Positions 1-6,253 of a stretch of 7,972 nt of DNA are shown piece after piece. The translations under genes were made by a program, and so were the position numbers. The notes below the pieces were generated by a model. That model saw nothing but the letters and a program-made list of their open reading frames with translations. It made no database searches and had not been told where the DNA came from. This DNA is from Chloroflexia bacterium (GTDB taxonomy: Bacteria > Chloroflexota > Chloroflexia > Thermomicrobiales > UBA6265): positions 1 through 7,972 of the forward strand of contig JACCUV010000016.1 in NCBI GenBank assembly GCA_013698495.1, written 5' to 3'. Within the stretch, counting starts at the first letter, position 1; each line of letters starts with the position of its first letter.

Positions 1-59
1 GGCGTCAGGTCGATCGATGAATCGCCCTTCAACTTGCCGCGCACGATTTGAGTGGCGAT
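1..59 (-). pseudogene. lon: Continuation of the lon reading frame beyond the in-frame stop (partial)
   Basis: Reading on in the same frame past the TAA at 60-62 gives IATQIVRGKLKGDSSIDLT up to the window edge. This matches the usual Lon layout, in which CRK is followed by a V/I-A helix that closes the small AAA+ subdomain before the protease domain. The frame is not shifted; only one codon is a stop. A single base change (AAA to TAA, or CAA to TAA) would explain it. No ATG with a ribosome binding site is visible for independent translation. The remainder of the gene lies outside the window. Confidence 0.6.
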
Positions 60-1754
60 TTATCGGCACAAACCGGCCATTTCGCGAACGAGACCGCGGA
101 CACCGGCCTCGCGCGTGTAATCGCGAATAATTCGCCGCCACGAGTCCTGGTCGATCTCCACGGCCGAAAGCGACAGACCGCTGGCGATGAGCTGGCGACG
201 CAGCAGATGACGTCGCGCGATCTCGATTTTCTCGTCCTCGGTGTACCCGGATACCTGAATGGTTTCCATGCGGTCACGCAAGGGTCGCGGTATTTGCTGC
301 CAGTAGTTCGCAGTCGTCACGAACAGCACCTTCGAGAGATCGTATGGCATGTCGAGATAGTGATCGGTGAAGGTTCCATTTTGTTCGGGGTCGAGCACCT
401 CGAGCATCGCCGCGGTTGGATCGCCCCGATAATCGGAGGCCAACTTGTCGATCTCGTCGAGAAGGATCACCGGGTTCATGGTGCCGGTTGTTTTCATGGC
501 CGAGATGATCCGGCCCGGCATCGCTCCGATGTAGGTGCGACGATGTCCTCGAATCTCGGCTTCGTCGCGGAGTCCACCGAGGCTCACCCTGGCGAATTTG
601 CGTCCCATGGCCTCCGCAACCGAGCGGCCGAGGCTGGTTTTGCCTACGCCCGGCGGTCCGACCAGGCAAAGGATTTGGGCCGCCGTGGTGGCTCCTGCGC
701 CCAAAGTCAACTTCCGCACCGCCAGGAACTCGACGATCCGCTCCTTGACCGATTCGAGCCCATAGTGGTCTTCACCCAGCACGCGTTCGGCTTCAGCCAG
801 ATCGATCTGATCGTCAGACTCTTCATGCCACGGCAGCTGCAAAATCGTTTCGATGTACGTGCGCGCGACGGTCGCCTCGGCGGATACGCCCGGCATACGT
901 TCGAACCGCTGGAACTCACGTTCGAGTTTTTCCTGAGCGTGACGCGGCATGCCACGACCGGCGATCTTGGCCTTGAGCTCCGCGAGCTCGTCGGCTTCGC
1001 CATCGCCGAGCTCGGCCTGGATCGCCTTCATCTGCTCCGCCAGGTAATACCGGCGCTGGGTGTCGTCCATCTTGTCGCGGACGCGATCACGCATGCGCTG
1101 ATCGAGCTCGACAATTTCAAGTTCGCCGCGCAGGTAGGCGCCAAGGTGCTCGAGGCGGACCAATGGGTCGAGTGTCTCCAGGAGTTGTTGCCTGGTCGCG
1201 ATATCGTTGACGATCTGGGTGGCGAGCAGGTCGGCAAGGTGGCCAGGATTGGTGGCCCGCTGGACCATGTCGAGGACCTCCTGGGCGAGAATATTGCGGT
1301 TCTCGGCAAACTGCCCGGAGAGTTCCTGGATGTACTGGATCAGGGCGTCGGACTGGGTGCGATCGGGCGCAGGTTCCGAAAGCTCGCGGCACAACGTCTG
1401 AAAGAAGGGGCGCGAATTTTCGATCCCACTCAGCCGGACCCGGCTCATGCCTTCCAGGACGACTTGCAAGTTGCCCCCCGGTTGGCGCTCGACCGACAGG
1501 ATGTTGGCGAGCGTGCCGACGTCGTAGAGGTCGTCGGTTCGGGGATCGTCGATGTCTGGGGTGCGGTGAGTGGTGACGGCAATCTCGCGATTGCCGATCA
1601 TCGCCTCCTCCACGGCATGGATGGAGTGCGGTCGAACCGCGAGGAAAGTGACGACGTTGCGCGGAAAGATGACGACGTTCTTGAGCGGAAGCAGCGGAAT
1701 CCGCGGCCCGCGGTCAACCGCTAGCCGAATTCCTGGATCGCGATGTTGTCGCAT
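60..1754 (-). CDS. lon: ATP-dependent Lon protease, N-terminal and AAA+ parts, ended by an in-frame stop
   Basis: Lon is a cytoplasmic AAA+ serine protease that unfolds and degrades damaged and regulatory proteins. From the ATG at 1754 the frame gives 564 residues. The LonN substrate-binding domain begins at about residue 15 (PRIPLLPLKNVVIFP) and is followed by a helical linker. The AAA+ module has Walker A GPPGVGKT at 366-373, Walker B VILLDEID at 429-436, sensor-1-like TTAN at 480-483 and the sensor-2 region EAGVR at 549-553. The frame then stops at LCR-TAA, where Lon proteins normally read CRK and continue into the protease domain with the Ser-Lys dyad. ATG 1754 was chosen because GGAAGGG lies about 8 nt upstream and the LonN domain starts soon after. 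An in-frame ATG at 1847 would add 31 residues of unconvincing sequence. Family identity is certain. Whether the product is functional depends on the stop being real. Confidence 0.93.
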   Translation of the reverse strand: MRQHRDPGIRLAVDRGPRIPLLPLKNVVIFPRNVVTFLAVRPHSIHAVEEAMIGNREIAVTTHRTPDIDDPRTDDLYDVGTLANILSVERQPGGNLQVVLEGMSRVRLSGIENSRPFFQTLCRELSEPAPDRTQSDALIQYIQELSGQFAENRNILAQEVLDMVQRATNPGHLADLLATQIVNDIATRQQLLETLDPLVRLEHLGAYLRGELEIVELDQRMRDRVRDKMDDTQRRYYLAEQMKAIQAELGDGEADELAELKAKIAGRGMPRHAQEKLEREFQRFERMPGVSAEATVARTYIETILQLPWHEESDDQIDLAEAERVLGEDHYGLESVKERIVEFLAVRKLTLGAGATTAAQILCLVGPPGVGKTSLGRSVAEAMGRKFARVSLGGLRDEAEIRGHRRTYIGAMPGRIISAMKTTGTMNPVILLDEIDKLASDYRGDPTAAMLEVLDPEQNGTFTDHYLDMPYDLSKVLFVTTANYWQQIPRPLRDRMETIQVSGYTEDEKIEIARRHLLRRQLIASGLSLSAVEIDQDSWRRIIRDYTREAGVRGLVREMAGLCR

Positions 1755-1803
1755 GCAACAGCCCTTCCCCAAACCCCAAATGCCCAGCGAAACATTCCGC
1801 GAA

Positions 1804-1821
1804 CTGAGTCCCCACACTCGG
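1804..1821 (-). promoter_or_regulatory. Inverted repeat in the lon leader, HAIR-like candidate operator
   Basis: On the minus strand this reads CCGAGT-GTGGGG-ACTCAG, an inverted repeat with five of six arm bases matching, 50 nt upstream of the lon ATG. The core GAGT-N6-ACTC resembles the HspR binding element HAIR (CTTGAGT-N7-ACTCAAG), which controls lon in streptomycetes, but the spacer is one base shorter and the outer bases differ. A heat-shock operator is inferred, not shown. Confidence 0.3.
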
Positions 1822-1861
1822 CGTCCGATGGAAACGACTTTCGACATTTGTCGTGACCCGT

Positions 1862-1867
1862 ATCATA
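1862..1867 (-). promoter_or_regulatory. Candidate -10 box (TATGAT) for lon
   Basis: The minus strand has TATGAT, five of six matches to TATAAT. No convincing -35 box lies 16-18 nt upstream, so an activator or another sigma factor may be needed, or the match is chance. Transcription from here would give a leader of about 100 nt that includes the inverted repeat at 1804-1821. Confidence 0.3.
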
Positions 1868-2010
1868 ACCCAACCCGACGGTCGATGCGAGCGAATCCGA
1901 GCAATTTGTTGACTTGCAGGCCACGATTGACGCAACCCTATCACGGCGGCGCAGCTAATCGGGGTCATTCGTACACGGGTGATTGTGATTGGTCCGGCAA
2001 TGGAGATGTC

Positions 2011-2039
2011 GACAGCGTCGGGAAAAGTGCCGACGTGTC
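2011..2039 (-). terminator. Hairpin at the end of the LOG-family gene
   Basis: The hairpin has arms CGTCGG/CCGACG (2016-2021 and 2030-2035) around an 8-nt loop. The outer arms GACA/TGTC (2011-2014 and 2036-2039) extend it across a single bulged G at 2015. It begins within the stop codon of the minus-strand gene ending at 2038, as expected for a terminator. There is no T-run after it on the minus strand, so intrinsic termination may be weak. The rest of the 1755-2037 gap holds the lon leader and promoter candidates and no gene. Confidence 0.5.
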
Positions 2040-2814
2040 ACACGATAGGGGGAGCGGCACTTGCTTCGTGGATCGCCTGAACGAGGATCCGGGCGGTCTC
2101 TTCGGGGTCGTCGTTGAGGCTGAAGAGATCGAGGTCGCGCGGCGAAATCTTGCCCTCGTCCAGCATCGTGCTGGTCATCCAGTCGAGCATTCCCCGCCAG
2201 TAGGACGATCCGTACAGGACCACTGGCATCGGGTCGAGCTTGCCGGTCTGGATCAAGGTGAAGATCTCGAACATTTCGTCGAGGGTGCCGAATCCGCCTG
2301 GAAAGAAGACGAAACCGTTGGCGTACTTGGCAAACATCGTCTTCCGCACGAAGAAGTAGCGGAACGTCAGGTCCAGCGTGACGTAGGGGTTCGAACCTTG
2401 CTCGAAGGGCAGCTCGATGTTGGCGCCGACGGAGATCCCGTCCATTTCCGCCGCGCCCTTATTGGAGGCCTCCATGATTCCGGGTCCGCCCCCGGTTATC
2501 ACGGTCAGACCGGCTTGTGCGATAAGACCGGCGACCCGCTCAGCTGCCTGGTACATGGGATCGTCGGCGCCGGTTCGCGCGGAGCCGAAGATGCTGACCG
2601 CCGGACCGATTTCGGCAAGCGAATCGAAACCTTCAACGAACTCGCTGAAGATCCTGAGCACACGCCACTGGTCCGAGTGCGTGAAGGCGGCGGCCTCTGC
2701 TCTCGCTTCGGGAGTCCACGACAACAACTCGCGGTCGTCCTGATCGGGACGCGTTCGACGGCGGCCCGAGGAAGCCGAGGCTTGGCGATGTGAGTCATCC
2801 CGGAATTTGGACAC
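2038..2814 (-). CDS. LOG-family (TIGR00730-type) Rossmann-fold protein, probable nucleoside 5'-monophosphate phosphoribohydrolase
   Basis: LOG proteins hydrolyse the N-glycosidic bond of nucleoside 5'-monophosphates, releasing ribose 5-phosphate; in plants and some bacteria this activates cytokinins. The 258-residue product has the Rossmann entry SIFGSAR at 74-80, ITGGGPGIMEASN at 106-118 and the family signature PGGFGTLDE at 172-180. The conserved R157 precedes that signature. About 70 residues precede the core, which fits the longer LOG group rather than the short plant-like form. The start is a GTG, with AGGG 7 nt upstream and no in-frame ATG before residue 87. The gene is monocistronic in appearance: it is divergent from the lipoprotein gene and has a hairpin at its stop codon. 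The family call is firm. The substrate in this organism is unknown, and lysine-decarboxylase labels often attached to this family are misleading. Confidence 0.93.
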   Translation of the reverse strand: MSKFRDDSHRQASASSGRRRTRPDQDDRELLSWTPEARAEAAAFTHSDQWRVLRIFSEFVEGFDSLAEIGPAVSIFGSARTGADDPMYQAAERVAGLIAQAGLTVITGGGPGIMEASNKGAAEMDGISVGANIELPFEQGSNPYVTLDLTFRYFFVRKTMFAKYANGFVFFPGGFGTLDEMFEIFTLIQTGKLDPMPVVLYGSSYWRGMLDWMTSTMLDEGKISPRDLDLFSLNDDPEETARILVQAIHEASAAPPIV

Positions 2815-2900
2815 TGGCTAACCCTGAATACCGGCGCAACGATGCCGGATTGGAGTATCGTGCACAATCGAGCCGGACGGTCATGGTGTCGCGGGCGCGG

Positions 2901-2935
2901 CCGGCGCGCAACATTGTCAATCAAATGCGCGCCGG
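2901..2935. repeat. Perfect 10-bp inverted repeat between divergent genes
   Basis: CCGGCGCGCA (2901-2910) is exactly mirrored by TGCGCGCCGG (2926-2935) around a 15-nt loop. The loop contains its own small palindrome ATTG-T-CAAT and, on the minus strand, a perfect TTGACA (2915-2920). It sits in the 170-bp region between the LOG and lipoprotein start codons. No -10 box lies 16-18 nt from that TTGACA on the minus strand, so promoter function is unproven. It could be a regulator site, an mRNA leader hairpin or a dispersed repeat. Confidence 0.6.
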
Positions 2936-2984
2936 AACCCCGGATCGCTGAAGGATCACGAGTCTACATGGGAATGCATAGAGT

Positions 2985-3506
2985 ATGCCGATTGGCCCGC
3001 AACGACAAAAGCGCCAAACCTCTCTCAGGTGGGGGCCGGGAGTCTGGTTGGCTGTAGTGTCGGTCGTCGTGCTCGCCAGTTGCGTCGCCGGCGATGGCGA
3101 CGGTGAGACGCCAACGGTGGCCACTCCGACCACGGCGATTGAACCGTCGCCAGCGCCCAGCACCCAACTCGGTGAACTGACGTGGACAACCGGAATCGAC
3201 GAATCGGGCGCGCCAGTCGACATCCTGGAGGAGTTTTCACGACACGACCTGGTGATCTACGCCGCAGTCGAGGTCGAGAATGCACCCGCGGGCGAAACAC
3301 TGTCCGCAAACTGGTCGCTCGATGGGGAGCCGATCGCTGCAATAGACTCGACGGTCACGATCGACAGCGAGTCCGACACAGGTTGGGTTTCGTTCACCCT
3401 GACGTGGGACGGTGACTCGTTGTGGCCGACGGGAGTGTTGGGCATCGAGATCACGGCCTCGTCAGGCGCTACCTCGTCCGGGGAGGTCCAGATTACGTCA
3501 TCGTAG
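2985..3506 (+). CDS. Predicted secreted lipoprotein with a single beta-rich domain, function unknown
   Basis: The 173-residue product has a basic N-terminus, a hydrophobic stretch at about residues 19-31 (VWLAVVSVVVLAS) and the lipobox LASC at 30-33. It should be cleaved before C33 and anchored in the membrane outer face. A Thr/Pro/Ser-rich linker (about 40-62) leads to a region of about 110 residues with alternating beta pattern (ANWSLDGEPI, GWVSFTLTW, WPTGVLGIEITAS), which suggests an immunoglobulin-like sandwich. The ATG at 2985 has only a weak GGGA upstream, but it is the start that keeps the full signal peptide. The gene is divergent from the LOG gene and converges on the ORF ending at 3510. 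I recognise no named family. Lipoprotein status is well supported; a binding or scaffold role is a guess. Confidence 0.85.
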   Translation: MPIGPQRQKRQTSLRWGPGVWLAVVSVVVLASCVAGDGDGETPTVATPTTAIEPSPAPSTQLGELTWTTGIDESGAPVDILEEFSRHDLVIYAAVEVENAPAGETLSANWSLDGEPIAAIDSTVTIDSESDTGWVSFTLTWDGDSLWPTGVLGIEITASSGATSSGEVQITSS

Positions 3507-3509
3507 TCG

Positions 3510-3980
3510 TCAATTTGCACTAGCGTCGCTTGGTGCGTTGCCCAGACGTTTGGAGGCTCGCAGGAGGGAGTTGTGAACGAGTTGGAGCTCCCGCTTCCGC
3601 TGGGGACGTACGGTGAATGCGATCGACCCTAAAACGTGATCCCCGATCAGGAGCTCGATGGCCTGATCTGAGTCCTCGACGACTTCCGGGACAAACAGGA
3701 ACTCGGAGCCTTGTCTGTTCGCGTTGAATTCGACTTCGTCTTGCACGGCCGCTTTCTTACCGATCCGAACCCCAACGACGCCGTCAATCCGGGATTCGAC
3801 GACGCGGATCCGAATTCCCTGAAGCAAGTCGGCCCACGTGCCCTGGAACAGCGGGACATTGCTGAAGCGAAGCCGTAACCCGTCTGTCTCGAAGCCGATT
3901 CCCTCCGTGTTGGCGACAAGTTCCTTGCGGTGGGCGTACGAGCCGCCACGGTTCAAAGGGTCGCCAGTTTCGCGCGGCAT
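3510..3980 (-). CDS. Uncharacterised 156-residue beta-rich protein, possibly a truncated N-terminal domain of a GH38-like glycosidase
   Basis: The ATG at 3980 has GGGAG 6 nt upstream, so the start is credible. The middle (about residues 34-125) is beta-rich with few cysteines and no signal peptide. The stretch SIAFTVRPQRKRELQLVHNS (119-138) resembles, from memory, the junction in some bacterial GH38-type proteins, where a small beta domain ends in VRP.R.W...LVHHSH.DIGYT and the catalytic domain begins. Here the protein ends 18 residues later in unrelated sequence. Neither of the other two minus-strand frames restores the missing motif, so a simple frameshift does not explain it. It may be a decayed remnant or an independent small protein. 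Its stop is 3 bp from that of the convergent lipoprotein gene, with no terminator between them. Confidence 0.6.
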   Translation of the reverse strand: MPRETGDPLNRGGSYAHRKELVANTEGIGFETDGLRLRFSNVPLFQGTWADLLQGIRIRVVESRIDGVVGVRIGKKAAVQDEVEFNANRQGSEFLFVPEVVEDSDQAIELLIGDHVLGSIAFTVRPQRKRELQLVHNSLLRASKRLGNAPSDASAN

Positions 3981-4271
3981 TCCGAACTCCCGGTTTCTTC
4001 AGGATCGACGCACGTGGGCCCTGAAATGTCTAGAGTCCAGATGGCACGGAAAGTGCGAGCCGGCAATCCAAACTGTCGATCGGATCACCCAAATGTCCTA
4101 CTTCCGGAATCGCCATGCTTCCTTGTTTGAAGTGGATCGCGAGTGCTACGCTTTCTCTCGTACACGTTTCGGGCGTCCCCCAGCACGCAATGGCCCTTCC
4201 CCTGGCCGAACGACGAAGTTCTCCCAAGTGCTGGCGGCCCTGCGATGCAGGTGGCACAAGGATGGTTGATC
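3981..4271. other. Gene-free intergenic region between divergent genes
   Basis: This 291-bp stretch separates the start codons of the minus-strand ORF and the plus-strand hypothetical gene. The short open frames here are arginine/proline-rich or low-complexity and lack ribosome binding sites, so I leave them out. One weak plus-strand promoter possibility is TTGTTT (4123-4128), an 18-nt spacer and TACGCT (4147-4152). A small hairpin GCAC-GGAAA-GTGC lies within about 4042-4055. No tRNA or mobile element end is visible. Confidence 0.5.
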
Positions 4272-4754
4272 ATGAATCTTGCCGGCTCTTCGCCTTGTCC
4301 AGATGGCTCATGTCATGAAGTCCCGGATCAGGGAAGCCGATCTGCCTGTGGTTCTGCCCAGAACACATGCGATGCCGATGTTGACGTGACTCAAAAGGCG
4401 GCTCAGGCAAATGCGTCGAACGTTTCTCGAAGCCTGTCGATCGAGGCCGCGAAAGCGGACTCCGCTATCGCCAGGGACAGTCTGCCGTTTGTCGTCCAGG
4501 CGGGGAATATCCTGTTTATGGTGGCCGAGGAATCCAGTGGCTGGATCGTTGCCGAACTTCGTTTCGACTCGGCCGCCTGCGCGTTCACCGAAGACCGGCG
4601 CGCACGGTATCAGTGGCCGCGCGAGGCATTCGGCCGTTTGCTCAGCCGCGTCGTGACCGGCGATGAAATCGATCACGACGAGGTCTATCGCATATCTGAT
4701 GGGTTCAGCCGATGGCTGGCGTCGCAGTTTGTGGCAACGCAAATCGCCGATTGA
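4272..4754 (+). CDS. Hypothetical protein, 160 residues
   Basis: I do not recognise the family. The C-terminal two-thirds (about residues 70-158) looks genuinely coding. It has a hydrophobic strand pair (LPFVVQAGNILFMVAEE), then WIVAELRF and an acidic amphipathic tail ending in FSRWLASQF, with GC-rich third codon positions. The first 40 residues are low in structure and hold four cysteines (C9, C14, C26, C33), which might be a metal site or unconserved sequence. The ATG at 4272 was chosen because AGGA lies 9 nt upstream. An upstream ATG at 4245 and another at 4143 are in frame, but their extra residues look non-coding. A strong hairpin lies 32 bp downstream of the stop. A 209-codon minus-strand frame overlaps but is arginine-rich and runs through that hairpin. 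No signal peptide or membrane segment is seen. Confidence 0.65.
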   Translation: MNLAGSSPCPDGSCHEVPDQGSRSACGSAQNTCDADVDVTQKAAQANASNVSRSLSIEAAKADSAIARDSLPFVVQAGNILFMVAEESSGWIVAELRFDSAACAFTEDRRARYQWPREAFGRLLSRVVTGDEIDHDEVYRISDGFSRWLASQFVATQIAD

Positions 4755-4785
4755 CGGAAATCGGATGAGTCTGGTCTGAGGCAAA

Positions 4786-4813
4786 GACGGGCGAGCAGCA
4801 ATACTCGCCCGTT
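4786..4813 (+). terminator. Strong bidirectional terminator hairpin
   Basis: ACGGGCGAG (4787-4795) pairs perfectly with CTCGCCCGT (4804-4812) around an 8-nt loop, and a G-T wobble at 4786/4813 extends the stem. It is preceded by AAAG and followed by TTCGTATGT. It therefore has short A and T tracts on both sides and could serve the plus-strand hypothetical gene and the minus-strand DUF1684 gene. It lies between these two convergent genes. Confidence 0.7.
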
Positions 4814-4967
4814 CGTATGTCCGCTCGCCGATGGTTGCGAAACACACGTGAGCGGTGATCACACCGACGCAGATTGCGCTCCAACGTGCATTGACTTTCG
4901 GACGAAGGAGCAACCTTGAGGTTTCAAAGAGCCGCAACCCACTGGTTTGCCTCCTATGACATGCGAC

Positions 4968-5522
4968 TCAATGCACCGGGCGCTCGTCCTTGGGCAGGTT
5001 TGGCAGCGTTTCGCCGGCCCTGATTGGCGCCTTCACCACGTTCTCGAACGGAGGGATCGGACACGCCCAGCCTGTGTTGTACGCACAATACGGGTTATAG
5101 ACGAGGTTGAAGTCCATGCTCAGTCGGCCATCCGGCAGCAATTTGGGCTCCAGGTATCGACCGACCTCGTAGGTTTCCTGGCCAGCAGTGGTGTCGCGGA
5201 AGGGCACGAAGTAGTTGCCTCGCGTCTGCTCCTTGAACACGGTCAGTGATACCGGTTGACGCTCAACTTCGAAGTGGACGCGTCCTGCCCGCACGTACTG
5301 CTTCGCTTCGCCGCTGACCGTGCCGATCGTGACTTCCTCGCCGATCCCCTCGCCTGCGGTGTCAATGTCGAGCGCCAGCCGCAAGTCAGCATTCTCGGGA
5401 AAGTAATTCAGGTGCGTGAAAACGATCTTCTGCGCATCGGACAAGGGAGATTGGGCGTGCTCCTTGAAGAACACGTCCTTGCGTTGGCGGAAGCCGTCGA
5501 GTTTGGTGGGTGCGTCTGTCAT
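4968..5522 (-). CDS. DUF1684 family protein
   Basis: The 184-residue product matches the DUF1684 layout. After an N-terminal helix (DGFRQRKDVFFKEHAQSPLS) come beta strands with LTVFKEQTRGNYFVPFRD at about 93-110 and a GxYLEP element. The family hallmark YNPYCAYNTGWACPIPPFEN lies at about 142-161, where an aromatic/Cys-rich loop precedes the final PIRAGE strand. No catalytic activity is established for the family to my knowledge, and the product looks cytoplasmic, with no signal peptide. The ATG at 5522 is preceded by GAAGGAAG about 9 nt upstream. The gene is last in a five-gene minus-strand run but is separated from ppa by 116 bp containing its own palindromic promoter candidate, so it is probably controlled independently. 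Confidence 0.9.
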   Translation of the reverse strand: MTDAPTKLDGFRQRKDVFFKEHAQSPLSDAQKIVFTHLNYFPENADLRLALDIDTAGEGIGEEVTIGTVSGEAKQYVRAGRVHFEVERQPVSLTVFKEQTRGNYFVPFRDTTAGQETYEVGRYLEPKLLPDGRLSMDFNLVYNPYCAYNTGWACPIPPFENVVKAPIRAGETLPNLPKDERPVH

Positions 5523-5572
5523 GATCTGGTACTTCCTTCGCGGTGTTTCGCCTGGGCCGGTGGTGGCAACCG

Positions 5573-5624
5573 TTGCTCAATACTATACAAAGGGAAGTAT
5601 AGCGCTCCCCCGGTTGTTGAGCAA
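5573..5624 (-). promoter_or_regulatory. Promoter with nested inverted repeats upstream of the DUF1684 gene
   Basis: The minus strand carries TTGCTC (5619-5624), a 17-nt spacer and TATACT (5596-5601), giving a transcript start near 5589 and a leader of about 67 nt. The -10 box lies in a perfect inverted repeat CTATAC-N8-GTATAG (5583-5602). Outside it, TTGCTCAA (5573-5580) and TTGAGCAA (5617-5624) form a second perfect 8-bp repeat that includes the -35 box. Such symmetry over both promoter elements suggests repressor operators. No regulator gene is adjacent. Confidence 0.5.
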
Positions 5625-5638
5625 GTCAAAAGTGCGGC

Positions 5639-6205
5639 TTAAGGGGTCACCTGATGCTCCCGGTATCGGGCCCGGCAGCGCGCGATCATTTCGCGGGCCT
5701 TGGCTTCGTCGTGCCACCCGAGCACCTCTGTCTGCTTCGGTTCGAGCAATTTGTACGTGTCGAAGAACGTCTCGATTTCCCGCAACCAGTGTTCACCGAT
5801 TTGCTCCAGCGACTGGACGTGATGATAGCGAGGATCATCGACGGGCACGGCCAGAACCTTGAAGTCGGGTCCCTTCTCGTCCGCCATGTCCAGCCCACCG
5901 AGTGGTTTGGCCTCGATCAGGCAACCGGGGAAGGTCGGTTCCTGGACGAGGACCAGGATATCGAGATGATCCCCATCCTCGGCCAGCGTGTCCGGTATGA
6001 ACCCGTAGTCGGTCGGGTAGTGAACCGATGAGTAGAGGACGCGGTCGAGCCGAAATGTGCCGTGCTCCTCGTCGTACTCGTACTTGTTGCGGGACCCTCG
6101 CGGGATTTCGATGAAGGCGAGCACAGACCCCTGGTGCGAGTCCTCGGCGACCTCGATCGCTTCCTTCGCCACATGGTCAATTTGCTCGCTGCCTGGCGTC
6201 GTCAT
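5639..6205 (-). CDS. ppa: Inorganic pyrophosphatase, family I
   Basis: The enzyme hydrolyses pyrophosphate to two phosphates in the cytoplasm with Mg2+, pulling nucleotide-consuming reactions forward. From ATG 6205 it has 188 residues, slightly longer than the E. coli enzyme. The active-site set known from E. coli is all present: E33, K41, E43, R55, Y63, Y67, D77, D79, D82, D109, D114, K116, Y151 and K152. The signature reads DGDHLDI instead of the usual DGDPxDx, so His80 replaces a normally conserved proline. The metal-binding aspartates are unaffected. A GTG at 6217 would add four residues. ATG 6205 is preferred, although GGAG lies rather far upstream (11 nt) and no start has an ideal site. 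The gene follows the unknown 172-residue gene after 48 bp in the same direction, so cotranscription is likely. Confidence 0.96.
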   Translation of the reverse strand: MTTPGSEQIDHVAKEAIEVAEDSHQGSVLAFIEIPRGSRNKYEYDEEHGTFRLDRVLYSSVHYPTDYGFIPDTLAEDGDHLDILVLVQEPTFPGCLIEAKPLGGLDMADEKGPDFKVLAVPVDDPRYHHVQSLEQIGEHWLREIETFFDTYKLLEPKQTEVLGWHDEAKAREMIARCRARYREHQVTP

Positions 6206-6253
6206 GGTCGTACGCACTCCGCATTCGGCGATGGCGCCTGGATCGATCCCGGA

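Noticed and set aside
48..1724. 558-codon open frame on the plus strand opposite lon
   Set aside because: The minus frame has unmistakable Lon motifs. Long antisense frames are common in GC-rich genes, and this product has no recognisable domain.
1570..2793. 407-codon plus-strand frame spanning the lon-LOG gap
   Set aside because: It overlaps the 5' end of lon and nearly all of the LOG gene antisense and has no coherent protein pattern.
2914..2919. TTGTCA as a -35 box for the lipoprotein gene
   Set aside because: No -10-like hexamer occurs 16-18 nt downstream; the match is part of the palindrome loop.
4853..4866. Small hairpin CGGTG-ATCA-CACCG
   Set aside because: The stem is only five base pairs and is not positioned next to a stop codon, so it is not distinguishable from chance.
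4308..4937. 209-codon minus-strand open frame opposite the 160-residue hypothetical gene
   Set aside because: It is Arg-rich, runs through the terminator hairpin at 4786-4813, and the plus-strand frame has better protein-like composition and a start site.
4916..5020. TTG-initiated plus-strand mini-ORF after GAAGGAG
   Set aside because: The ribosome-site match is good, but the 34-codon frame overlaps the end of the DUF1684 gene and starts downstream of a terminator, with no promoter seen.
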